From JACVRW01 sp963728495 (GTDB lineage: Bacteria; Actinomycetota; Thermoleophilia; Solirubrobacterales; Thermoleophilaceae): DNA of 64,000 nucleotides. Location of the stretch: assembly GCA_963728495.1 (NCBI GenBank), contig CAVSKI010000003.1, positions 310,001 through 374,000 of the forward strand. Direction: 5' to 3'. Shown here one piece after another: positions 17,135-26,132 of the stretch. Under the pieces are notes generated by a model. That model worked only from the letters and a program-made list of their open reading frames with translations, was not told the origin of the DNA and did not search any database. Every line of letters begins with the position of its first letter. Positions within the stretch are counted from its first letter, which is position 1. The position numbers were made by a program, and so were the translations under genes.

Positions 17135-18508
17135 CTAGGAGAGGGGCGGCCGGCGCTCGGGCCAGCCGAGCTCGGCCTCCAGCCGGCCGGCCAGCGACAG
17201 CAGGCGGCCCTCGGAGTCGGGTGGGCCGATCAGCTGCGCGCCGATCGGCAGGCCCTCGCGCGACGACGGCCCGGGGACCGAGATCGCGGGCTGGCCGGTC
17301 ACGTTCCAGACGCCGGTGAAGGGGTGGACCAGCGCCATCTCCAGCAGGGTCCGTGTCGCGCTGAGACCCTCCCACTGGCCGGCCTCCACCGGGGGACGCG
17401 CGTTCACGGGCGTGAGCAGAACGTCGACATCGCGAAAGAGCTCGCCGAGGCGAGCGGCGTGCTGGGCCTCCGCGCGGCGGGCCCATCCCAACAGTGGCTG
17501 CGCCGCGCGGCCCAGCCGCGCGAAGCCGCGAGTACGCCGCTGGAGGCGCTCCGGGCGCTCGACGCGCTCGGCCTCTTGCGCGATCCCAGCGAGGTAGCGA
17601 ACCGTGGCCGTGTCGGCGGCCCGTCCCCAGTTGGGATCGCGCTCGATCACCTCGTGCCCCAGGCCGCTCAGCGCATCGGCCACCCCGCGGACGGAGTCCT
17701 TGACCTGAGCGTCCACCAGCGCGGGCATCGGTGGCTTGAGTGAGAGCGCGATGCGTAACCGGCCCGGTCCGTCGCGCGCGGCCTCCGCGTAGGAACGCCC
17801 GTCTTGGGCGGCGACGTCCAGCAACAACGCGGTGTCAGCCACCGTGCGGGTGTGGAAGCCGACGACGCTGAGCCCGTACCAGTGTTCGGTGGCCGGAGCG
17901 AGCGAGATGCGGTCGCGCTGGGGCTTGAGACCGACAAGGCCGCAGTTGGCGGCAGGAATCCGGATCGAGCCGACGCCGTCGGAGGCCGTGGCGGCGGCGC
18001 ACAGGCCCGCCGCCACCGCGGCGGCGCTGCCACCGCTCGAGCCGCCCGCGCTGCGGGCGGTGTCCCAAGGGTTGCGGGTCACGCCGAAGGCAGGGCCCTC
18101 GGTGTCCCCCATGATGGCCAGCTCGGGCAGGTTGGTCTTGCCGATGATCACTGCGCCCGCGGCGCGGAGGCGAGTGATGAATTCGTTGTCGCGGGCGGCC
18201 GGGGCGGCGGGCACGGCCGTGCCCCAGCCTGTCGGCTCTCCTCCCACGTCCTCCGTGTCCTTGACCGCGATCGGAACGCCGAGCAGCGGCCTATCGTCGC
18301 CGGCGCCGCGTCGCCCGTCGGCCTGGCGGGCGTCTATCAGGGCCCGCTCGCCCATCACGCGGCGAAAGGCGTTGAGCTCGGGTTCGAAGCGCTCAATCCG
18401 CGCCAGGTAGAGCTCGACCAGCTCGCGCGACGACACCTCGCCACCCCGGATCATCTCGGCCTGGTGAGCGGCGCCGGCGAATGCCAGTGAGTCGTCGTCG
18501 GTATTCAT
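17135..18508 (-). CDS. Amidase (amidase signature family)
   Basis: A 457-residue amidase signature enzyme. The Ser-cisSer-Lys triad is visible: Lys in GVPIAVKDTED, the serines in GGSSGGSAAAVAAG and in SDGVGSIRIPAA. It hydrolyses an amide, but the substrate cannot be named. GatA is unlikely because no gatB or gatC is near and the C-terminal half is typical of free-standing amidases. It is single on its strand; the gap of 73 bp to ispF holds nothing obvious. Confidence 0.88.
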   Translation of the reverse strand: MNTDDDSLAFAGAAHQAEMIRGGEVSSRELVELYLARIERFEPELNAFRRVMGERALIDARQADGRRGAGDDRPLLGVPIAVKDTEDVGGEPTGWGTAVPAAPAARDNEFITRLRAAGAVIIGKTNLPELAIMGDTEGPAFGVTRNPWDTARSAGGSSGGSAAAVAAGLCAAATASDGVGSIRIPAANCGLVGLKPQRDRISLAPATEHWYGLSVVGFHTRTVADTALLLDVAAQDGRSYAEAARDGPGRLRIALSLKPPMPALVDAQVKDSVRGVADALSGLGHEVIERDPNWGRAADTATVRYLAGIAQEAERVERPERLQRRTRGFARLGRAAQPLLGWARRAEAQHAARLGELFRDVDVLLTPVNARPPVEAGQWEGLSATRTLLEMALVHPFTGVWNVTGQPAISVPGPSSREGLPIGAQLIGPPDSEGRLLSLAGRLEAELGWPERRPPLS

Positions 18509-18581
18509 GCGCGCGCGAAGGCTATCCGCGCGAGGGGCGGCCTGTTGCTACGCGGCGAAGGCCCGGACCATCACCGCCCAG

Positions 18582-19055
18582 TCAGGAAACGGTTGCCACC
18601 GCCAGGGCTGCGATGCCTTCGCCGCGACCGACGAAGCCCATTCGCTCTCCGGTGGTGAACTTCACGTTCACCGCACCGAGGTCGAGACCCAGCGCCTCGG
18701 CCAGGCGGGAGCGCATGTCCTCGCGATAGGGAGCGAGCCTGGGCGTTTCGCAGGCCACGGTCATATCCACGTTGCTCGGCGCGAAGCCGGCCTCCCCGAT
18801 GAGCCCCAGCGCCGCCCCGAGCAACTCGATCGAGTCGGCGTCGCGCCAGCGTTCGTCGGTATCCGGGAAATGAGTGCCTATGTCATCCAGCCCCGCGGCC
18901 CCGAGCAGGGCGTCGATCAGCGCGTGCGTGAGCACGTCCGCGTCCGAAAATCCCGCCAGCCCGCGGTCGGCCCCGGCGATCTCCACACCGCCGAGCACGA
19001 GCCGCCGCCCCTCCTCGAGGCGGTGGGAGTCCCAGCCGATGCCCGCGCGGCTCAT
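18582..19055 (-). CDS. ispF: 2-C-methyl-D-erythritol 2,4-cyclodiphosphate synthase
   Basis: A 157-residue IspF, the usual length. Metal ligands Asp9 and His11 stand in GWDSHRL, the DADVLTHALIDALLGAAGL stretch forms the trimer core, and DIGTHFPDTD matches the family. It makes the cyclodiphosphate of the non-mevalonate isoprenoid route. Its start overlaps the PHP phosphatase stop by 4 bp, and ispD is two genes upstream. Confidence 0.95.
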   Translation of the reverse strand: MSRAGIGWDSHRLEEGRRLVLGGVEIAGADRGLAGFSDADVLTHALIDALLGAAGLDDIGTHFPDTDERWRDADSIELLGAALGLIGEAGFAPSNVDMTVACETPRLAPYREDMRSRLAEALGLDLGAVNVKFTTGERMGFVGRGEGIAALAVATVS

Positions 19056-19891
19056 CCCAGCTTCTCCATGCGGCGCTCACGCCGGTCGAACACTGCGATC
19101 TCCGTCACGCCCAGGCCGCCCAACAGGTCCAGCGCCTGCTCGTACTCGTAGCCCAGCTGATCGGGGCGGTGGGCATCGCTCGAGAGGGCCACCGGGCGCC
19201 CGGCATCCAGGCACATCTCGAGCAGGGCCGGCGCGGGATAGATCTCATTGACGGGCTTTCGCAGGCCGGCGGTCGAGACCTCCAGCGCCACGTCCGAGTC
19301 GGCGATCCCATCCATCGCCCGCTCGTAGAAGCGCCGCAGGTCACCGTCCGGGACCGGCACGCGGCTACCCCACACCTTGACCAGGTCCGGGTGGGCGAGG
19401 ATGTCGAACATCCCGGAGCGGGCCGCTTCGCCGAGCGTCTCGAAGTAGCGCACCCACACCTTCTCGGGGTCGGCGCCGCGCCAGATGTTCCAGGGCTCCC
19501 ACTCGGGGTAGCCGTGGAAGTCGACCGCCTCGTCGCGCAGGAAGTGGACCGAGCCAATGACGTAATCCCAGTCGCGCCCGTCGAGGAGGTTCGCGAGACG
19601 GTCCTCGCGACCAGGCAGGAAGTCGGCCTCGATTCCCGCCTTCAGGCCGGCCGACCGCAGGAAGTCGACGTACTCGTCCACGTCGTCGCCGGCCCAGTGC
19701 CGGTACCAGGGGTGCGTCCAGACGTCGAGCGACTGCACGAAGCGGTGGATGTGCTCGGACGCTCCCAGCTCCTCGATCCCGCGCTCGGCGGCCGCCTCGC
19801 GGTAACGCTCGACATTGTCGGCGGTGAAGTAGCGCTCCGCCGGCGAGTCGTCATCGTCGGGGCGCAGGTGCACGTGGTAGTCGGTCAGCAC
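19052..19891 (-). CDS. PHP-domain phosphoesterase, histidinol-phosphatase-like
   Basis: A 279-residue PHP-family protein. The N-terminal metal motif is DYHVHLRPDD, a second ligand set lies in ASEHIH, DILAHPDLVKVWG follows mid-protein, and the C-terminal motif SSDAHRPDQLGYEY holds the last ligands. The closest known role is HisK-type histidinol phosphatase in histidine synthesis. It overlaps ispD by 7 bp and ispF by 4 bp and so is co-translated with isoprenoid genes, which does not itself support a histidine role. Other phosphoester substrates remain possible. Confidence 0.8.
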   Translation of the reverse strand: MLTDYHVHLRPDDDDSPAERYFTADNVERYREAAAERGIEELGASEHIHRFVQSLDVWTHPWYRHWAGDDVDEYVDFLRSAGLKAGIEADFLPGREDRLANLLDGRDWDYVIGSVHFLRDEAVDFHGYPEWEPWNIWRGADPEKVWVRYFETLGEAARSGMFDILAHPDLVKVWGSRVPVPDGDLRRFYERAMDGIADSDVALEVSTAGLRKPVNEIYPAPALLEMCLDAGRPVALSSDAHRPDQLGYEYEQALDLLGGLGVTEIAVFDRRERRMEKLG

Positions 19892-20511
19892 AGCGCCGTC
19901 TCCGCGCGCGCGAGGTCACTCGCGGTGGTGACCTTGATGTTCCCCGGCGGCGCATCCACGAGCCGCACCGAGCCCCCGGCGGCCTCCACGAGCGACGCGT
20001 CGTCGGTGGCGGCGGCCAGGGTCGCGTCGTCCACTTCGAGCGCCCGGCGCAGCGACTCGGCGCGGAACACCTGCGGGGTTTGCACCGCCCACAGGCGCGA
20101 GCGGTCGAGCGTGCGCAGGACGGTGCCGTCGGGGTAGGCCTCCTTGACCGTGTCGGTCACCGGCGCCGCCGCGATCGCCCCGTCCACCCCCAGCAGCGCA
20201 GCCAGGCAGGCCTCCACCAGCTCGGTCGTCACCAGTGGCCGGGCCGCGTCGTGCACCACCACGGTGCGGGCCTCGGGCGCTGCCTCCAGAGCGTTGCGCA
20301 CCGAGGCCGAGCGTGAGGCCCCGCCCTCGACCCATCCCGGCCTCACGTGCCCGGCCGGCGCGGCCACGATCACCCGGTCGCAGACCGCGGACAGCACCTC
20401 CACGCTCCACTCCACCAGCGGCCGGCCGGCACAAACGGCGAACGCCTTGGGCCGCTCGGCACCAAGGCGTTCGCCGCGGCCGCCGGCGGGAACGATCCCG
20501 ACGACGGTCAC
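19885..20511 (-). CDS. ispD: 2-C-methyl-D-erythritol 4-phosphate cytidylyltransferase
   Basis: A 208-residue nucleotidyltransferase. The CTP-binding loop is PAGGRGERLGAERPKAF, followed by VVHDAARPLVT and DTVKEAYPDG, and TPQVFRAESL near the C-terminus. It converts methylerythritol phosphate to CDP-methylerythritol in the non-mevalonate route. The start is GTG 20511, 22 bp after the carD stop. The carD-ispD-ispF order is known from mycobacteria; here a PHP phosphatase is inserted between ispD and ispF. Confidence 0.94.
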   Translation of the reverse strand: MTVVGIVPAGGRGERLGAERPKAFAVCAGRPLVEWSVEVLSAVCDRVIVAAPAGHVRPGWVEGGASRSASVRNALEAAPEARTVVVHDAARPLVTTELVEACLAALLGVDGAIAAAPVTDTVKEAYPDGTVLRTLDRSRLWAVQTPQVFRAESLRRALEVDDATLAAATDDASLVEAAGGSVRLVDAPPGNIKVTTASDLARAETALC

Positions 20512-20533
20512 CGAAACTGCGAATCGATTCCGC

Positions 20534-21115
20534 TCAGGCGGTCGCGCCTGCGCCGTTGCGACCCGTGTGAGCGTCGACGATCAGGTCCTCGAGATGACCC
20601 TCGGCCTCGTCCTCTTCCATGTCGAGCACGTACATCAGCTCCGAGGCCAGGATCTTCTTGGCCCGGGTGTACATCTGCTTCTCCCCGGTCGACAGACCCT
20701 TCTCCTGCTCGCGGATCGCGAGGTTTCGAACCACCTCGGCCAGCTCGAAGACGTCGCCGGTCTTGATCTTCTCGCGGTTGTGCTTGAAGCGCCGGTTCCA
20801 GTTCTTCGGCATTTGGCTCACGTCGTCGCGGAGGATCGCCAACACCTTCTTGACGTCGTCCTCCCCGATCACGCGCCTCAGGCCGGCCTTGTCGGCGTTG
20901 CAGCACGGGACCATGACGGTCATATCGTTATGAAGGATCTTGATGGTGAGGTACTCGCGCTTCTCACCCAGTACTTCCTTCATTTCCTTCTTGAGGACCT
21001 TTCCAGCCCCATGATGTGGATAGACGACCTGGTCGCCAATCTCATAGATGATCGGCTCGCGGTCGATCTCGAGATCTTCGTCAACAAGCTCTGACTCCAA
21101 CACTGCGTCGCTAAT
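20534..21115 (-). CDS. carD: CarD family RNA polymerase-binding regulator
   Basis: A CarD protein of about 190 residues with the N-terminal RNA-polymerase interaction domain (IYEIGDQVVYPHHGAGKV) and a helical C-terminal DNA-binding domain that includes NWNRRFKHNREKI. It stabilises the open complex at rRNA and housekeeping promoters. The start is unusual: a strong AGGAGGG lies six bases before an ATT at 21115, in frame, whereas the GTG at 21106 and TTG at 21103 are too far from it. An ATT start, as in infC, is therefore possible. The C-terminal tail is acidic and Ala-rich. Confidence 0.93.
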   Translation of the reverse strand: MSDAVLESELVDEDLEIDREPIIYEIGDQVVYPHHGAGKVLKKEMKEVLGEKREYLTIKILHNDMTVMVPCCNADKAGLRRVIGEDDVKKVLAILRDDVSQMPKNWNRRFKHNREKIKTGDVFELAEVVRNLAIREQEKGLSTGEKQMYTRAKKILASELMYVLDMEEDEAEGHLEDLIVDAHTGRNGAGATA

Positions 21116-21166
21116 GGTGTTCCCTCCTACGCTTTGCGGCGCGACTGGGCGCCGTGGTTCTCAAAA

Positions 21167-22276
21167 TCAGGTCTGTAAGTAGCGGTCCACGAGGTTGATC
21201 TCCTGCAGGCGGCGAAGGCCCTCGCGAATGTCCTTCGCCCGCATGTCGCCCACGCCCTCCACGGATTCAAGCTCCGGGTCGGTCGCGGCCAGGATCTCGT
21301 CCAGCCCCTTGAACTCGCCCACGATGAACTGCACCACCATCTTGGGCAGACGCGGGATGCGTCCCAGGATGCGGTAGCCGCGCGGCGAGGCGGGATGGTC
21401 GAGGGTATTCAGCTTCCGGTCATGACCGAGCAGCTCGGCGAGCCGACCGAAGTCCAGAAGGTCCTGATGGGGCAGCCGGGCAAGCGAGTCGAGCACCATC
21501 GCGAAGCCCTCCTCCGAGGACTCGACGATGTAGTCGCGCACGAGCGCGGACTTATCCGCGGCCACGCCGACCATCGTCTCCTCCAGCTGCATCTCGATGA
21601 GGCGTCCCTCGGCGCCCAGCTCGACGATGTAGCGCTCGATCTCCACCGCCATCCTGGTAACGAGCTCCGAGCGCTGGAGCACCGTGAGCACGTCGTGCAG
21701 GGTCACGCCGCCTTCGAACTCGAGGGCAGTCAGGCGGGTCGACACCTGGTCGAGACGGCTGCGGTACTTGTCGAGCGTGGCCAGCGCCTGGTTGGCCTTG
21801 GCCAGAACGACGGGAATGTCTTCGAGCAGGTACTTCGCACCGTCGAGGTAGAGCGACACGACGCTGCGGCTGGCGGAGATGGCGATCACCAGCGCGTCGG
21901 TCTGCTTGGAGACTCGCTCGCCCGTGCGGTGGCGTGTGCCGGTCTCGAGCGACAGGATGGTCGGGTCCGGCATCAGCTGCACGTTGGCCCACAGAATCTT
22001 GGTGCCGTTGGATGCGAGGACGATCGCACCGTCCATCTTCGCGAGCTGGTAGACCATCGCGGGCGTGTAGTCCACATCCAGCTTGACGCCGCCCGACAGC
22101 AGGAAGTTCAGCTCCTCCGACTCTCCGATGCAAATCAGAGCGCCGGTCCGGCCCTGGACAATATTGTCGAGGCCCTCCCGCACTGCCGTGCCCGGGGCCA
22201 CCATCTCCAGAGCCCGAACGAGCCTTGGTTCCTGCCGGGCTTCGAGTTCAGAAACGTCATCCCCGGCATACGGCAT
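21167..22276 (-). CDS. disA: DNA integrity scanning diadenylate cyclase DisA
   Basis: A 369-residue DisA. The N-terminal DAC domain has the DGA motif (residues 82-84) and the RHRT motif (115-118) that form the c-di-AMP active site. A helical spine and a C-terminal helix-hairpin-helix region (GVGDMRAKDIREGLRRL) bind branched DNA. It scans DNA and makes c-di-AMP. A TAGAAT hexamer lies eight bases before the ATG, so the mRNA is probably nearly leaderless. It sits near carD and radA as in other Actinobacteria. Confidence 0.96.
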   Translation of the reverse strand: MPYAGDDVSELEARQEPRLVRALEMVAPGTAVREGLDNIVQGRTGALICIGESEELNFLLSGGVKLDVDYTPAMVYQLAKMDGAIVLASNGTKILWANVQLMPDPTILSLETGTRHRTGERVSKQTDALVIAISASRSVVSLYLDGAKYLLEDIPVVLAKANQALATLDKYRSRLDQVSTRLTALEFEGGVTLHDVLTVLQRSELVTRMAVEIERYIVELGAEGRLIEMQLEETMVGVAADKSALVRDYIVESSEEGFAMVLDSLARLPHQDLLDFGRLAELLGHDRKLNTLDHPASPRGYRILGRIPRLPKMVVQFIVGEFKGLDEILAATDPELESVEGVGDMRAKDIREGLRRLQEINLVDRYLQT

Positions 22277-22365
22277 GACCCCTGATTCTACGTGAAATGG
22301 TTTGAGTTTGGATTGTTTTCGGCGCTACGCAGCGGTTTCCCCGCTCACAGAGCCAAACGGCAGTG

Positions 22366-24240
22366 CTAGACCGAGCTGCCGAGTGCGCTGAAAAAGGCGG
22401 CTGCCAGAGGTGCGGCGCTCGCCCCGCCCGAGGGCCCGTTCTCCACCAGCACGGCCACCGCGATGTCTCCACGGAACGCAATGAACCAGGCGTGGGTCCG
22501 GGGCGGGTCGCCGCCCCCGAACTCGGCCGTGCCGCTCTTGCCGGCGGGATTGCCGGCGACGCCGGCGAGGGCCTGACCCGTACCCGAGGTCACGACCGAT
22601 CGCATGAGGCCGGCGAGCGTGTCGCGCTCTCCTTCGGGAAGCGGCGGTCCGGCGCTGCGGGGGTCTGAGGTCACCAGCCGCGGCGCGTGCCAGCGCCCGG
22701 CGGCCACGGTGCCGGCAACGCCGGCCATCGCCAGCGGACTGGCCAGGATCTCGTGCTGGCCGATCATCGCCGCCGCCCGTTCGACGGCGTCCTCCCCGGG
22801 GGGTACCTCGGCAGTCGCGGCGCCGAGCGGCAGGTCGAGACGCCGGCCCAGGCCGAAGTCGCGGGCGGTGCGGGTGAGCGCGTCCGGCGCGAGCCGGCCG
22901 GCCAGGCTCACGAACGCCGTGTTGCACGATTGCGCGAAGTCCTGGCTGAAGGGCACGGCGCCGGCCGCGCCGCCCTCGAAGTTGCGAAAGGCGCGGCCGC
23001 CGACGCTGATCGTCGGCGGGCAATTCACGGTCTCGCCGATGTCCAGCCCGCCGCGCAGCAGTGCCGCCGTGGTCACGACCTTGAAGGTCGAGCCCGGCGG
23101 GTAGAGGCCTTCGAGCGCTCGGTGAAAGCCCGAGTCGACCGGGCGCTCCGCCACCGCCAGCACGTCCCCGCTCGACGCTTTGAGCACCACGAGAGCGGCC
23201 GCGTCGCCGCGATCGCCCAGCGCGTTCTCCGCCGCCCCCTGTACGCGGGTGCTGAGGGTTGTCTGAAGCGCTCGGCCGGCGCGCCCCTTGCGCTCGAACA
23301 GCGTCTCGAGCGGCCGGCCGCCATCGATCGTCCGGATCAGCACGCGACGGGTGGGCGTACCGGCCAGGCGGCGCTCGTAGCGAGCCTGCAGCCCCGCTTG
23401 GCCGACCTGGTCACCCGGCGCGTAGCCCTTGCCGAGGCGCTCGAGCTGCTCGGCCGTGACGGGCGCAACGGTGCCGAGCAGCCCACGGGCGAACTGCCGG
23501 GTGGGAGCCAGCGGCGCCGTGTCGTCGAAGGCGGCTGCGTCGGGAATGGCCTCGACCTCGGCCTGCACCGCCGCGTAGTCGGGGCGGCGCAGCACGATCG
23601 CCTCCACGAACTGCTCCGGGCCACCCGCCCGCAGCTGTCGCAGGATCGGCCCGCGGTCGACGTCCAGCACGCGCGCGAGCCCGTCGGCCGTTGCGCGCGG
23701 GTTGGAAACGTCCTTGACCACGGCCCCGACGCGGATCACGGGCCGAGGCCGCACGATCGGCACCCGATCGCGATCGAGGATGGGAGCGCGCTCGAAGGCC
23801 GAGCGCGTCGTGCCCAGCCGTGTATCGCGCTCGAGCTTGGGGTGGACCAGCGTGGGAGTCCAATGCACTTTCCACTCGTCGCCGTCCTTGAACACCGGGA
23901 CACTGGTCTCGTACGCGAAGGGCCCGATACCAGGCACCGTCCAGCGCAGCCGCACGCGTGCCTCGGCGCGGTCCCCGCTCTCGGAGAGCTCCAGCGTCCG
24001 GGCGTCGAGGCGGGCATCGTCCAGGCCGAGTCGATTCGCCTTGAGCGCGGCGCCCGCGGCCCGGGGCGCGTCGGTCTTCGCGGCAGCCCGGCGATCGTGT
24101 CCGGACTCCCAGTCGGAGAGAAAGGCCTCCACGGGGTCGCCGGGGTCGGGCTCCAGTGCGCCCCGAACGATCCAGATGAGCGCCGCGCCCGCGACCAGCG
24201 CCAGGGCGATGAGGACGATCGGCCGCTGGCGCGCGCGCAT
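22366..24240 (-). CDS. Penicillin-binding protein, transpeptidase with NTF2-like MecA-type domain
   Basis: A 624-residue class B penicillin-binding protein. Residues 5-27 form the membrane anchor, about 30-140 an NTF2-like N-terminal domain, and the rest the dimerisation and transpeptidase domains. Catalytic motifs are STFK (384-387), SCN (438-440) and KSGTA (568-572). It cross-links peptidoglycan on the outer face of the membrane. A TAGCTT hexamer eight bases from the ATG may be the -10 box. It is not next to ftsW/rodA genes, so its partner is unknown. Confidence 0.9.
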   Translation of the reverse strand: MRARQRPIVLIALALVAGAALIWIVRGALEPDPGDPVEAFLSDWESGHDRRAAAKTDAPRAAGAALKANRLGLDDARLDARTLELSESGDRAEARVRLRWTVPGIGPFAYETSVPVFKDGDEWKVHWTPTLVHPKLERDTRLGTTRSAFERAPILDRDRVPIVRPRPVIRVGAVVKDVSNPRATADGLARVLDVDRGPILRQLRAGGPEQFVEAIVLRRPDYAAVQAEVEAIPDAAAFDDTAPLAPTRQFARGLLGTVAPVTAEQLERLGKGYAPGDQVGQAGLQARYERRLAGTPTRRVLIRTIDGGRPLETLFERKGRAGRALQTTLSTRVQGAAENALGDRGDAAALVVLKASSGDVLAVAERPVDSGFHRALEGLYPPGSTFKVVTTAALLRGGLDIGETVNCPPTISVGGRAFRNFEGGAAGAVPFSQDFAQSCNTAFVSLAGRLAPDALTRTARDFGLGRRLDLPLGAATAEVPPGEDAVERAAAMIGQHEILASPLAMAGVAGTVAAGRWHAPRLVTSDPRSAGPPLPEGERDTLAGLMRSVVTSGTGQALAGVAGNPAGKSGTAEFGGGDPPRTHAWFIAFRGDIAVAVLVENGPSGGASAAPLAAAFFSALGSSV

Positions 24241-24354
24241 GCGACGCCAAGCTAGAGGGCGCCTCTGACGTGCTCTGGGAGGAGAGTCACAGAGGCCGGG
24301 TGGGACGGGCTATGGGGGAGCCGCCTGGTGCCGGGGGGAGGCGCCCCGCGGGGC

Positions 24355-24411
24355 GCGAGCCGCCGGGCACTGCGCGAGCCGCCGGGCACTGCGCGAGCCG
24401 CCGGGCGCCGG
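24355..24411 (+). repeat. Three 19-bp tandem repeats
   Basis: The unit GCGAGCCGCCGGGCACTGC occurs twice exactly (24355-24373, 24374-24392), followed by a third copy that diverges at its end (24393-24411). It abuts the left end of the intergenic repeat below and reuses that element's GCGCGAGCCGCCG block. Confidence 0.85.
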
Positions 24412-24692
24412 GGCAAGCGTCTCTGAACGACCGCAACCCAAGGGTGGACGCGGGCGTGTTGTGGGCCTTGTCACGTGGCCGTAACGCGGTTTGGAGGCCA
24501 CAGTGGTCGATTTACCACCGTATAGGGGGTAAATCGACCATTGCTCCCCGTCGAGCGGCCGTGGCGGGGCCGCTCGACGGCTCGTGTTACGGGACCGCGA
24601 CAGGAGTGACGGCGCGGCGCGCGGCCGGGTCCCAGGCCCCTGGTTGCTGTCGTTCCGAAGTGCCGGCCCGCCATCCGGCAGCTCGCGCAGCG
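24391..24692 (+). repeat. Dispersed quasi-palindromic intergenic repeat, copy 2
   Basis: The gap of 466 bp between the PBP and radA holds the best-preserved copy. A perfect 13-bp inverted repeat, TGGTCGATTTACC (24504-24516) and its complement (24528-24540), surrounds an 11-base loop. Outer blocks are GCCGTAACGCGG (24478-24489) and a mirrored GTTACGG. A further inverted block, GGCAGCTCGCGCAGC, at the right end (24678-24692) pairs with the GCTGCGCGAGC-type left end. The element thus looks like nested hairpins. Confidence 0.75.
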
Positions 24693-24707
24693 CCGGGCGG
24701 ACCCGCT

Positions 24708-26078
24708 CTACGCGGCCTGCGCCGGCGCGGCCCGGGGCGCCGAGCGCAGCGCCCGGCGCAGCGTGTCCACTCCCTCGGTGGGGCGCACCACCTCGGTCAG
24801 CCCGAACTTGCGCGCCTCCGCGAGCCGGCGATCGGCGTGGGCGACCTGACGCAGCTCGCCGGTCAGGCCGAGCTCACCGAACGCGGCGAGGGGCCGGCGT
24901 TCCTGGCCCAGACCCGCGCCCTTTGCCGCGGACGCCAGCGCAAGCGCGATCGCCAGGTCGGCACCCGGCTCGTCCACGCGCACACCCCCGGCAACCGACA
25001 CGAACACGTCGCTGGCCCCCAGGGACACGCCGGCGTGGCGGGCCAGCACGGCTAGGACGAGCGCCAGGCGGTTTCGGTCCACTCCGTTCGCCACTCGCCG
25101 TGGCGGCACCAGTTCGCTGGGCGCCACCAGGGCCTGCACCTCCACGAGCAGCGGACGCGAGCCCTCCATGGCGCACAGCACCACCGATCCGGGCGCCTTC
25201 GTCGCCTCGCTGACGAAACGGGCGCTTGCGTCCTTGACCTCGACCAGCCCGCTGGCCGCCATCTCGAACACGCCCACCTCGTTGGTGGAGCCGAAGCGGT
25301 TCTTCAGGGCCCGCAGGGTGCGATAGGTGCGCTCCCGCTCGCCTTCGAAGGAGAGCACGCAGTCGACCAGGTGCTCGAGCACGCGCGGGCCGGCAAGCGA
25401 GCCCTCCTTGGTCACGTGACCCACGAGCAGCGTGGCGATCCCGTGTTCCTTCGCCACCCGCATCACGCGGCCGGCCACCTCGCGCACCTGCCCGACCGAG
25501 CCCGGAGCTCCGCTGAGCGCGGAGTCGTAGAGCACCTGCACCGAGTCGATCACGCAGACCTCGGGGCGCTCGGACACGAGGGTGGCCAGCACAGCGTCGA
25601 GATCGGTCTCGGTCACTATCGGCACGCTCAGCGCTCCCGGGCCCAGGCGCTCGGCGCGCAGCTTGACCTGAGCCGCCGACTCCTCGCCCGACACATAGAG
25701 CACCTTGTGCCCCGCCGCGCAGAGGTTGCCGAGCGCGCCCGAGGTGAGCGTCGATTTGCCGATTCCCGGCGAGCCGCCGATGAGAACGAGCGAGCCGGGC
25801 ACCAGGCCGCCGCCCAGAACGCGGTCGAACTCGCCGATGCCGGTGCCCAGCCGCGAAACCTTCGGCGCCTCCACATCGCGCAGGGCCACCGGGCGCAGCG
25901 CTTTCGCGCCCGTGCGCCCACCGGCGCCGCCGGGCGCGCCGGCTACGCGGGCCGCCGGGGCGACACGCGCCTCCTCCACCAGCGAGTTCCACTCTCCGCA
26001 GCCAGGACAGCGCCCGTGCCACTTGGGGCTCTCATGCCCGCAGGCCGGGCAGCTGTAGACGGTGGCGGAGCGAGCCAT
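24708..26078 (-). CDS. radA: DNA repair protein RadA
   Basis: A 456-residue RadA/Sms. The N-terminal zinc finger has Cys10, Cys13, Cys24 and Cys27, the RecA-like core has Walker A GSPGIGKST and the KNRFG motif, and the C-terminal Lon-protease-like domain follows (VSVAGGVRVDEPGADLAIALAL). It promotes branch migration in recombination repair. A TAGGTT hexamer ends six bases before the ATG, so the mRNA is likely leaderless. It is divergent from the exonuclease/GIY-YIG gene, another repair function. Confidence 0.95.
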   Translation of the reverse strand: MARSATVYSCPACGHESPKWHGRCPGCGEWNSLVEEARVAPAARVAGAPGGAGGRTGAKALRPVALRDVEAPKVSRLGTGIGEFDRVLGGGLVPGSLVLIGGSPGIGKSTLTSGALGNLCAAGHKVLYVSGEESAAQVKLRAERLGPGALSVPIVTETDLDAVLATLVSERPEVCVIDSVQVLYDSALSGAPGSVGQVREVAGRVMRVAKEHGIATLLVGHVTKEGSLAGPRVLEHLVDCVLSFEGERERTYRTLRALKNRFGSTNEVGVFEMAASGLVEVKDASARFVSEATKAPGSVVLCAMEGSRPLLVEVQALVAPSELVPPRRVANGVDRNRLALVLAVLARHAGVSLGASDVFVSVAGGVRVDEPGADLAIALALASAAKGAGLGQERRPLAAFGELGLTGELRQVAHADRRLAEARKFGLTEVVRPTEGVDTLRRALRSAPRAAPAQAA

Positions 26079-26132
26079 GCGTCGAACCTAAGGAGGCCGG
26101 CGGACGACTTCGCCCCCGCCGAGTTAGGACGT

